DNA from: Opitutaceae bacterium
GTDB lineage: Bacteria; Verrucomicrobiota; Verrucomicrobiia; Opitutales; Opitutaceae
Length of the DNA: 64,000 nucleotides
Assembly (NCBI GenBank): GCA_041395105.1
Contig: JAWLBB010000002.1
Coordinates: forward strand, 186,001-250,000
Direction: 5' to 3'
Below are positions 50,667 to 57,749 of this stretch, piece by piece (position 1 is the stretch's first letter; the number at the start of each line of letters is the position of its first letter). The position numbers and the translations under genes were made by a program. A model generated the notes under the pieces. The model did no database searches and had not been told where the DNA came from. It saw only the letters and a program-made list of their open reading frames with translations.

Positions 50667-52676
50667 TCACTTCGGCGATGCGTCGTAGACTTCGACCAGG
50701 CAAACCCCGGTCAATCCGCCAACCCCGGCCACCTGAACCGTGTAAACTCCGGGGTTCAAGGTGATCAGAAGAGCCGCATCCTTGCTGGCCGGGTCGATTG
50801 CAAAAGCACCCACCATCTCCGCCGCCGCGGCAATCGCATCGGTCTGGTCGCCGGAGCCCCAATCGTCGTTCACCACCAATTCCTGGCCACTGGAGAAGAG
50901 GCGGATCATGGGGTCTTCGAGCACACCCTGAACCCCGAAGGTCCCGAGAGTCGGCCCGACAGCGCGGATCAGGACGGTCTTGGCCATGTCGCCTTCGACG
51001 ACGAAGCCGGGAGTCAGCTTGTTGCTGCCCGTTCCAACGTAGGCTCGGGTCGAGATATTGCTCATCCGGTTGGAACCCGTGGTCCCGACGGTAAGCACCG
51101 CCGCTGCGGACACCGTTGAAGAGACGCCATCCGAGACAATCACCGTATAGGCGCCGGCATCCGACTCCTGGACTCCGCTCAGGTTGAGGATCGGATCAGT
51201 CGCAGCGGGCAGATCAACCCCATCCTTCTGCCATTGGTAGGTCAGCCCAGCCACCGATCCAGAATCGACCTGGAAGGTCGCCCCGCCGCCCGGAGCCACC
51301 GACTGAGAGACGGGCTGATGGACGATCTCGGGGCCCGTGGCGGCCTGGATTGTCAATGCAGCCGCATTGCTGGTCACCGATCCCGCGTCATTCGTCACCA
51401 CAACCGTGTAGGAACCGGCATCGCCCGCCGTTACCTGCGCGATGGTGTAGGTGGCGTCCGTCGCTCCGGAAATCGTCTGGCCGTTTTTCTTCCACTGGTA
51501 GGTCGGCGCCGGATCCCCCGTCGCCACAACCGAGAAACTCGCACTTCCCCCTTCAGCCACCTGCTGCGCGGCCGGCTGGGTCGTGATGGCCGGCGCTGTG
51601 GAGGTGACCAGCAACGTCAGCTCGGCCGCACTGCTCGTCACAGTCGCCGTGGAGTTCTGCACCCGGACCGTGTAGGTGCCGACATCGTTGGCCGTCACCG
51701 GACCAATCGTCAGGGTCGATTGGGTCCTGCCCGAAATCGAAACCCCGTTCTTGCGCCCTGGGTAGGTCGGAGCGGGCGTGCCGGTCGCAGTCACCGAAAA
51801 TGAGGCTGAGCCACCGACCGCCACTTGCTGTGAGGACGGCTGCGAGGTGATCGCGGCCGGAGCAGTCACCGTGAGGACCGCCGCGTCACTGGTGATGGAT
51901 CCACTCGTGTTCGTCGCCACCACGGTGTAGCTCCCGGCATCAGAAAGTGAAACCGACCCGATTGAATAGATCTCGCTGGTGGCGCCCTGGATCGGCGTCC
52001 CGTTCTTGAGCCACTGCAGGGTTGGTGCCGGCGTTCCGGATGTCGTCACCCCGACGTTGAAGGTGCCGCCCACCGCGACCGATTTCGAGATGGGCTGTGT
52101 TGTGAATACGAGTGCGCCACTGCCCGTCACGCTGATCCGGACCACCGGCAGGGGGCCGAGCTTGCTGACATTCCAGGACTCTCCGGACTGGTTCGACTTT
52201 TCCCAGGCCTTGAAGGTGACATCCCAGGTGCCCGTCTGGGTCGGCGTGCCCGTGATGGATCCCGTTCCGGTGTTCAGCTTGAACGTGTCGCCCGATCCTG
52301 CAACCGCCCCGGGGATGGAAAGACCGGGAGGCAACGGCCCGTAAATCGTCCAGGAATGGGCTCCCCCACCCGAACTGGCCGAACCGGTGATGGAAAAGAC
52401 CAGGCCGAACGGTTCATTGACCGTCGCGTTGACCGGGCTTGAAGGATTGCTGACAAAGGTAGTCGCCCCGGTGACCGTATCGACCGCGCCCAGGGTCGCG
52501 GCCACCACGACCGCAGAGCGCAGAATCTGCGGCACCCCCAAGGCGGCACCCGTCTCGGCTTCGACAAGAAACTTCAGCACCGGTGTCCGCTGCAGAAGCA
52601 GGAGAAGAATCGTCGACGCAGCCTGCAGGCGCGGCGACCGGATTCGGCAGAACAGATTTGTGGTCAGTGTATTCAT
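50667..52676 (-). CDS. Secreted Ig-repeat protein with candidate flavinylation motif
   Basis: 669 residues. The N-terminus is unusual: a hydrophobic stretch (about 20-28), LLQRTPVLKFLVEAE, then a second hydrophobic stretch (51-64), after which AVDTVTGATTF carries D66-x-x-T69-G-A-T72, a match to the ApbE flavinylation consensus. A putative-Ig (He_PIG-like) domain spans 73-182 (LPPGLSIPG, GSITGTPTQTGTW). Four Ig-like repeats follow (about 190-272, 273-357, 360-445, 448-530); repeat 2 has G307 where the core Trp is expected. A 130-residue C-terminal domain (STRAYVGTG, LIRAVGPTLG, LVEVYDAS) ends the protein. Last gene of the operon, 29 bases after DUF4266. Confidence 0.82.
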   Translation of the reverse strand: MNTLTTNLFCRIRSPRLQAASTILLLLLQRTPVLKFLVEAETGAALGVPQILRSAVVVAATLGAVDTVTGATTFVSNPSSPVNATVNEPFGLVFSITGSASSGGGAHSWTIYGPLPPGLSIPGAVAGSGDTFKLNTGTGSITGTPTQTGTWDVTFKAWEKSNQSGESWNVSKLGPLPVVRISVTGSGALVFTTQPISKSVAVGGTFNVGVTTSGTPAPTLQWLKNGTPIQGATSEIYSIGSVSLSDAGSYTVVATNTSGSITSDAAVLTVTAPAAITSQPSSQQVAVGGSASFSVTATGTPAPTYPGRKNGVSISGRTQSTLTIGPVTANDVGTYTVRVQNSTATVTSSAAELTLLVTSTAPAITTQPAAQQVAEGGSASFSVVATGDPAPTYQWKKNGQTISGATDATYTIAQVTAGDAGSYTVVVTNDAGSVTSNAAALTIQAATGPEIVHQPVSQSVAPGGGATFQVDSGSVAGLTYQWQKDGVDLPAATDPILNLSGVQESDAGAYTVIVSDGVSSTVSAAAVLTVGTTGSNRMSNISTRAYVGTGSNKLTPGFVVEGDMAKTVLIRAVGPTLGTFGVQGVLEDPMIRLFSSGQELVVNDDWGSGDQTDAIAAAAEMVGAFAIDPASKDAALLITLNPGVYTVQVAGVGGLTGVCLVEVYDASPK

Positions 52677-52705
52677 GATGGATTGCTCGATCAGGTTCGG
52701 CTCTG

Positions 52706-52930
52706 TCAGTTGCAGCCGCAGCCGCCGCCGCCCACGCCCCGGCCTCCGGAAGAAGCCTCGCGGGAGAAGTACATGTGTTCATTCATATTGACATGAAGAG
52801 GGTCGCGGTCGGGCCGCATCGTGTAGTCCGCCAGAGCGCCGCGCTCCCAGGGGTGGACGGTCGTGCATCCGGAAAACAACGACAGCCCGAGCAGGGCGGC
52901 CAGGATGGCAAAGATGGATTTCGCCTTCAT
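52706..52930 (-). CDS. DUF4266 lipoprotein with Gly/Cys tail
   Basis: A 74-residue lipoprotein: signal with lipid-anchored C22 (LFSGCTTV). The DUF4266 body has VHPWERGALADYTMRPDRD, then DPLHVNMNEHMYFSREAS, and a Gly-rich end SGGRGVGGGGCGCN with C71 and C73. I recall the Cys-rich tail as typical of the family; its function is unknown. It overlaps the TlpA gene by 4 bases, so the thioredoxin may act on the two C-terminal cysteines (inference). Confidence 0.88.
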   Translation of the reverse strand: MKAKSIFAILAALLGLSLFSGCTTVHPWERGALADYTMRPDRDPLHVNMNEHMYFSREASSGGRGVGGGGCGCN

Positions 52931-53448
52931 TCCGAAGCCTCCGGTTTCTGGGAAAGCAGCTTCTCGATTCCGGCCACGTATTCGTCGTGGGTTTGGTCCC
53001 CATGGTAGCCGGCATGCACCTCCCGGATGATTCCATCGCGCCCGACCAGGAATGACGACGGCATCGTGGCCACTCCGGCCTCTGCCACCAGCTTCTGCGC
53101 CGAATCCCGCACAATGGAGAACTCCGGCTTCATCCGCTCGACAAAGCGCTCATAGGCCTTGAGATCGGTGTCCACATTGACCGCGAGCACGACCAGCCCG
53201 CGATCCGCATAGGTCACCTGAAGCTCGCTGAGGGCGGGGAAGGACGCCTTGCACGGGGCGCACCACGAAGCCCAGAAATCAACCAGGACCACCTTTCCCG
53301 CCAGATCCGGCAGGTCACCGGTCAGCGCGTAGGCGGACAGGTCGGGAAGTGGGTCCCCTTCCGACCAGGCGGCCGCTCGGCCACCGAGTGGAGAGAGAAG
53401 CCCGACCAGAAGTGGGATGAGGATCCGCAGTCTTTTGTGATTCATCAT
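52927..53448 (-). CDS. TlpA-family periplasmic thiol-disulfide oxidoreductase
   Basis: 173 residues with a signal peptide (about 1-26). Thioredoxin fold with the redox pair C63-x-x-C66 in FWASWCAPCKASFPAL, cis-Pro in VATMPSSFLVGRDG, and a VNVDTD strand. TlpA/ResA proteins keep specific exported cysteines reduced. It is 22 bases after the DUF3570 gene and overlaps the DUF4266 gene, whose product has a Cys-Gly-Cys tail and is a natural candidate substrate. Confidence 0.92.
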   Translation of the reverse strand: MMNHKRLRILIPLLVGLLSPLGGRAAAWSEGDPLPDLSAYALTGDLPDLAGKVVLVDFWASWCAPCKASFPALSELQVTYADRGLVVLAVNVDTDLKAYERFVERMKPEFSIVRDSAQKLVAEAGVATMPSSFLVGRDGIIREVHAGYHGDQTHDEYVAGIEKLLSQKPEASE

Positions 53449-53470
53449 TGGTAAAGTCCCGTGTCCAGAT

Positions 53471-54655
53471 CTAGAAGTGCGCTGACGCCCCGACCGTGAT
53501 GACGGTGGCTTTGGGATAGGCGGAAGCGGAGGTCACACCATCCCGTCCGCTCATTTCGTAACGTTCGACCGCTCCGTCGAGACGAAGCCAGTCATTGACC
53601 TCGAAGACCGCCTTGAGTCCGTAGGTCCAGGCATCGAATTCCGAGATCCGGTAGTCGGCGGAATAGTGGGGGGCGAGGCCCGAGGGGATCTCCTGCGGAT
53701 CGATGTCCGTGCCATCGAGTGTCACGTAATAGAAATCCGCAGCCGACTGACGATACCAGCGCAGGATCGGCCGCAGGATGAACGAACCGCCGAATTTCTG
53801 GAACCATTCGACCTGGAAGGTATGGCTGCCGATCCCGTGATTGTCGCGGAAGTAGCGATAGGAACCGTCGATCGAGGCATTGAGATTCTCGAGGTGACGG
53901 GTCAGACCGAAATAGGAGATGAACTTGGTCCGGTGGGTCGGGCGGTTTTCGGGAAAGGTCAGGGGAAGACTCAACCCCGGAAGAAGCTCAATGTTCTTTT
54001 CGACCAGCTTGTAGGGATCGTTGATGAAGCCGCTGATGTCCCCGTAGCTCAGGTTGAAGGTGAAGACCGTGTTCTTGTCGATCAGCTGGGTGACGCCGGC
54101 AAAGAAATCGTGCGTCTTCTTCTTCTGCCAGTCCTCAAGATAGAGAGCCCGGATGGAATCGTCGGTGTAGGCATAGCCGAACTGCAGGGTCGTGTTCTTC
54201 TGGTTGAGGTCCCTTGCCAGGGAAACACTCACCCCGTTTGAATCGTAATCACTCTCCGTGCTGTAGGCATACTGGAGAGTGACGTTCTGCGGCCCGAACT
54301 GATTCGAGGCATCGATGATGATCGCCTTCCGCTCATCCTCCAGCTCGGAGAGCGGCACCTGGTCGCTCCCCTCAGGGGCCGGCTGACCGGTCGGGCTCGC
54401 ACCGGAAATGGAATCGATCAGTCCCTCGACCTTGAGCCGGAAAGCGTCACCGATCGTCTTGTCGCCCATCAGGTAATGGGACCGGATCAGGATTCGATCG
54501 GCATCTTCCTGATAGTTCTGGAACTTGTAGCTGACCGAATCTTCACTCCGAACGACCCGGGGTTGGAGAAGGCTGAGCAGCAGGGCAAGCGATACCACCC
54601 TTCCCGGGTGCTGCCGGAATCTGCCGACGGAGACTGTAAGGTTCTTCAGGCGCAT
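53471..54655 (-). CDS. DUF3570 outer-membrane barrel-like protein with flavinylation-type motif
   Basis: 394 residues from MRLKNLTVSV with a signal peptide to about 37. The body follows DUF3570: SYKFQNYQEDADRILIRSHY at 42-61, then alternating beta strands with aromatic ends and a terminal Phe (ASAHF), as in outer-membrane beta-barrels. Near the N-terminus LIDSISGASPTG holds D81-x-x-S84-G-A-S87, which matches the ApbE flavinylation consensus, with S87 as possible FMN site. First gene of an operon with TlpA, DUF4266 and the Ig-repeat protein. The longer frame adds 22 residues without a better signal. Confidence 0.85.
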   Translation of the reverse strand: MRLKNLTVSVGRFRQHPGRVVSLALLLSLLQPRVVRSEDSVSYKFQNYQEDADRILIRSHYLMGDKTIGDAFRLKVEGLIDSISGASPTGQPAPEGSDQVPLSELEDERKAIIIDASNQFGPQNVTLQYAYSTESDYDSNGVSVSLARDLNQKNTTLQFGYAYTDDSIRALYLEDWQKKKTHDFFAGVTQLIDKNTVFTFNLSYGDISGFINDPYKLVEKNIELLPGLSLPLTFPENRPTHRTKFISYFGLTRHLENLNASIDGSYRYFRDNHGIGSHTFQVEWFQKFGGSFILRPILRWYRQSAADFYYVTLDGTDIDPQEIPSGLAPHYSADYRISEFDAWTYGLKAVFEVNDWLRLDGAVERYEMSGRDGVTSASAYPKATVITVGASAHF

Positions 54656-55110
54656 GGGGAGGAAATCCGAGCTCTTTCGGAGGATAACACGAAGCCCTGC
54701 CGGATGAACTGAGGCAGACACCTTATTCGATCCAGGGCTCCTCCCGCGACCACGGCCCCCTTAGGGGAGGCGGACCGGGGATTACGGACGATCGGCATCC
54801 GTATGGTTGCGGATGGCTGGTGGGTGAGTGTCTTCATCGGGCTTTGCTCCGGTCCATCTGGTCCACACCGTATGCTCCCTCAACGGCCGGATCTGGTGAC
54901 ATGAACGGTAGTAACGACCGATATCCCCGGCCCTCAAATGCATCTTGGTAACAAATCAGTCAGGGACCATGAACCCGCTGATGTCCGGAGGTTTCCCGCC
55001 GACCCGCTGATCGCGCGGCATTCCGGGTCCTTCAACCGACCGGGGATGTTTCGCTCCGGAAACGGGCCGACCCCGTCGTCGCGTTCAATTAGTATCCATT
55101 TATTGGATAC
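54656..55110. other. Leader region of the DUF3570 operon
   Basis: A 455-base gap without a supported gene. On the minus strand it holds small stems (ATCCG/CGGAT near 54797-54816 and CCCCT/AGGGG near 54758-54770) upstream of the DUF3570 start, so a structured 5' leader is possible; no known riboswitch class was recognised. At 55091-55111 the perfect arms AGTATCCA/TGGATACT with a 5-base loop reach the apbE stop codon and may mark the end of that transcript; no T-run follows. Confidence 0.45.
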
Positions 55111-56106
55111 TCAACCCGTCGGGACGACGTATTGGAAAAACCCGCGGGTCTCGTCCGTTTCCTTCTCCGAGATCAGGCAACCGTCAGCCCCCAGCGTCGA
55201 TTCGATATGGGCCTTGCCCTCAACCGGTCCCAGGATGAACGCGGTCGTTGAGAGGATGCCGCTCTGCAGGCAACTGTCCGAGACCACGGTGACACTGCGG
55301 ACGCCGTTTGAGACCGGGTAGCCGGTTCGGGGGTCGATGATGTGGCCGTAACGCTTTCCGTCACGGACAAACACGCGAATGTAGTCGCCGCTCGTCGCAA
55401 TGCCGCGACCGGTGATGCCAAGGCTGCTCCAGCACTGACCCGGCCTGAAAGGATCTTCCAGGCCGATATGCCAGCAGGGCAATCCGGGCGGCGCACCCGC
55501 CACCCGGACATCGTGTCCGAAATCGACCAGTACATCCGACAGTCCGTGGGCCTCGGCGATGCCGGCCACCTGATCGACCGCATACTCCTTGCCGAAACCG
55601 CCGAAGTCGATGGCCATTCCCGGTTCCGGAAGAAAGATCCGGTCGGCTTCCCGCTGCACCCGCAGCCACCCGACGCGGGACATCGCGGCCGCCACCGCCT
55701 CATCGGAAGGGATCTCGGGCTCGGGCTGACCCAGGCTCCGGTACCAGAGGCGGATGATCGGCAACGCGGTCGGATCGAAAACACCCCCGGTGGTCAAATA
55801 GAGCTGATCGCAAAGCTGGAGCAGGGCCGCCGTTTCCTCATCAATCGTGACCCATCCCCGCCCGGCAGCCGCATTGATCCGGCTGATCAGGCTGTCTTCG
55901 CGAAACCGGGAATAACGGGCCTCGAACCGCCCCACCCAATCGACGACCGCCTGACCGAACGACCGCGCCTGTGCCTCCGATCCGGCCACGAACTGGATCA
56001 TGCAGTTCGTCCCCATCGCCTTGAAATCGATCCGGGTGACCCCCGCCCTCGGCGTTGTCGCCATCCGGAGCGGTCGGTCCGTGTTGGTCTGCCCCCTGTT
56101 CGTCAT
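55111..56106 (-). CDS. apbE: ApbE-family FAD:protein FMN transferase, altered metal site
   Basis: Family members move FMN from FAD to a Thr or Ser in exported proteins. 331 residues. Present: FKAMGTNCMIQF, RYSRFREDSLISRIN, GGVFDPT, AIDFGGFGKEYAVDQVAG and HIIDPRTGYPVSNG. The usual A-D-x-L-x-T metal motif reads S-G-I-L-S-T here, so the metal-binding Asp is G283 (T287 kept). The start lies 15 bases after an in-frame stop, and no signal peptide or lipobox is seen, unlike most ApbE proteins. It is the last gene of the lolC-lolD-Gfo unit and 455 bases upstream of the DUF3570 operon. Confidence 0.88.
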   Translation of the reverse strand: MTNRGQTNTDRPLRMATTPRAGVTRIDFKAMGTNCMIQFVAGSEAQARSFGQAVVDWVGRFEARYSRFREDSLISRINAAAGRGWVTIDEETAALLQLCDQLYLTTGGVFDPTALPIIRLWYRSLGQPEPEIPSDEAVAAAMSRVGWLRVQREADRIFLPEPGMAIDFGGFGKEYAVDQVAGIAEAHGLSDVLVDFGHDVRVAGAPPGLPCWHIGLEDPFRPGQCWSSLGITGRGIATSGDYIRVFVRDGKRYGHIIDPRTGYPVSNGVRSVTVVSDSCLQSGILSTTAFILGPVEGKAHIESTLGADGCLISEKETDETRGFFQYVVPTG

Positions 56107-56121
56107 GGGAATCCGGCCGGG

Positions 56122-57054
56122 TCAGCGGCGCGCCGAACGAATCTGGCCGGTGATGGCGAGCGCAAGCTCGAGCGCGTTGCGTCCGAGGGTGGCCCCGACC
56201 TTGGGTTCGCGCGCCTCGAGGACGCTCTCGGTGAAAGAAGCCAGCTCGAGCAGGAGCGGTTCACCCTTCTCGATCGGAATCTCCTCCTGGTTCAGGATCT
56301 GACCGCTCTTCTTCACGAGGTGACCGGCCTGGTTCATGAAGTCCAGTGAGAGGTAGGCCGAATCCTGGAAAACCCGTATCTCCCGCAGCTTCTTCTGGCT
56401 GACCCGGCTGGCGTTCAGATTGGCCACACAGCCATTCTCAAAGGTGATCCGCGCATTGGCGATATCCTCGGTCGGCGACAGGACCGAGACACCGACGCTC
56501 TCGACGCGGACCACCGGCGACCGCACCAGCTGCAGGACGATCCCGATGTCGTGTATCATCAAATCCAGGACAACTCCGACCTCGGTTCCACGCGGCTGAA
56601 ACGGCGCCAGCCGCTCCGTCGTGATGAAGCGGGGACGGTCGACCTCCTTTTCGAGGTAACTCATGACCGGATTGAAGTGCTCGATGTGTCCCACCTGGAC
56701 AAGCACGCCCGCCTCGCGGGCCGCCTGGACGATCGCCTCGGCCTCGGCGGCCGAGGAGCAGAGCGGTTTTTCGATCAGCAGATGGCAGGAGGCCGCCAGG
56801 AGCGGAAGCGCCACCTCGCAGTGGCGATCGGTCGGAACGACCACGCTGATCGCCTCGCAGGCCTGCCCGAGCGCTTCCAATGAATCGAACCGCCGGCAAC
56901 CATACTCCCGGCAAACCTCGTTTGCCCGCCCGTCGTCCGGTTCAAAAACCCCGACCAGTTCGACCTGCTCAAGGGCATGATAGATCCGGGCATGGTGCCG
57001 TCCCAGGTAGCCGACTCCGGCAACCCCGCACTTCAATCGATAATCCGAACTCAT
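56122..57054 (-). CDS. Gfo/Idh/MocA oxidoreductase, possible UDP-GlcNAc 3-dehydrogenase
   Basis: 310 residues. Rossmann motif GVAGVGYLGRHHARIY at 10-25, the LIEKPLCSSAAEAE substrate-lysine block near 93, and VGHIEHFNPVMSYLE. The HDIGIVLQL segment holds the second conserved His/Asp. Proteins of this shape next to lipid A genes often act on UDP-GlcNAc to make its 3-keto form for amino-linked lipid A (GnnA type); lolC/D neighbours and lpxB 6 kb away make this plausible, but no GnnB aminotransferase is seen here. Overlaps lolD by 4 bases. Confidence 0.82.
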   Translation of the reverse strand: MSSDYRLKCGVAGVGYLGRHHARIYHALEQVELVGVFEPDDGRANEVCREYGCRRFDSLEALGQACEAISVVVPTDRHCEVALPLLAASCHLLIEKPLCSSAAEAEAIVQAAREAGVLVQVGHIEHFNPVMSYLEKEVDRPRFITTERLAPFQPRGTEVGVVLDLMIHDIGIVLQLVRSPVVRVESVGVSVLSPTEDIANARITFENGCVANLNASRVSQKKLREIRVFQDSAYLSLDFMNQAGHLVKKSGQILNQEEIPIEKGEPLLLELASFTESVLEAREPKVGATLGRNALELALAITGQIRSARR

Positions 57055-57749
57055 GGAGAATCCTCCGTCTTCTGAAGCCGTCCCGCGTGGAGCGTCAGCC
57101 GGCGATCGGTCAGGGCGGCATGCTCACGGTTATGGGTCACCAGAACCAGGCTGACCCCTTCCTCGCGGCAGAGCCGCAGCAGCACATCGATCACCCGGTT
57201 GCCGGTCGCCTCGTCGAGATTCCCGGTCGGCTCGTCGGCGAAGATCACCTTGGGCTGATTGAGCAGGGCGCGGGCCAGGGCGACCCGCTGCCGCTCCCCG
57301 CCCGAGAGATGGGCCGGCAGGTGGGTCAGGCGCGGTGTCAATCCCACCCGGTCCAGAAGGAGCCGGGCCCGGTCGCGGGCGCCGGCATCAAGCCGGCCGA
57401 TCAATCGCCGGCTGATCAGGACGTTCTCCAGGGCGTTGAGCTCCGGGATCAGATAAAACGCCTGGAAGACCAGCCCGATGAATGCCCCCCGGATCCGGGC
57501 CATGGCATTGGCCCCGAGTGCGAGAGCCGGTCGACCGTCCCAGAAAAGAGTTCCGGCATCGGGCGCTTCGAGGCCTGCGAGAAGGTTGAGCAGGGTCGTC
57601 TTCCCGCTGCCCGACTCACCGCGGATGCTCACGCTCTCCCCCCGGGCAAGCATGAAATCGACCCCGTCGAGCACCTCGATCGTCCGCTCGCCGCTGGGGA
57701 AGGCTTTCTTCAAACCCGTGCAACTCAGAATGCAGTCGTCGCTCATCAT
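57051..57749 (-). CDS. lolD: Lipoprotein-releasing ABC transporter ATP-binding protein
   Basis: 232 residues, with Walker A in RGESGSGKTTLLN near 43-55, Q-loop VFQAFYLIPEL, signature HLSGGERQRVALARALL, Walker B VIFADEPTGNLD and switch VLVTHN. The sequence fits the LolD/MacB group. It overlaps both the permease gene before it (4 bases) and the Gfo gene after it. With LolC/E it lifts lipoproteins from the inner membrane toward LolA and the outer membrane. Confidence 0.93.
   Translation of the reverse strand: MMSDDCILSCTGLKKAFPSGERTIEVLDGVDFMLARGESVSIRGESGSGKTTLLNLLAGLEAPDAGTLFWDGRPALALGANAMARIRGAFIGLVFQAFYLIPELNALENVLISRRLIGRLDAGARDRARLLLDRVGLTPRLTHLPAHLSGGERQRVALARALLNQPKVIFADEPTGNLDEATGNRVIDVLLRLCREEGVSLVLVTHNREHAALTDRRLTLHAGRLQKTEDSP

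Noticed and set aside
51455..51485. SGAT in the third Ig repeat as another flavinylation site
   Set aside because: The Asp three residues before it is missing (QTISGAT), and the segment is a regular Ig loop that occurs as QGAT in repeat 1.
54656..55110. Known riboswitch in the leader of the DUF3570 operon (FMN class was considered because of the flavin link)
   Set aside because: None of the conserved FMN-riboswitch core segments could be found by eye; only small local stems are visible.
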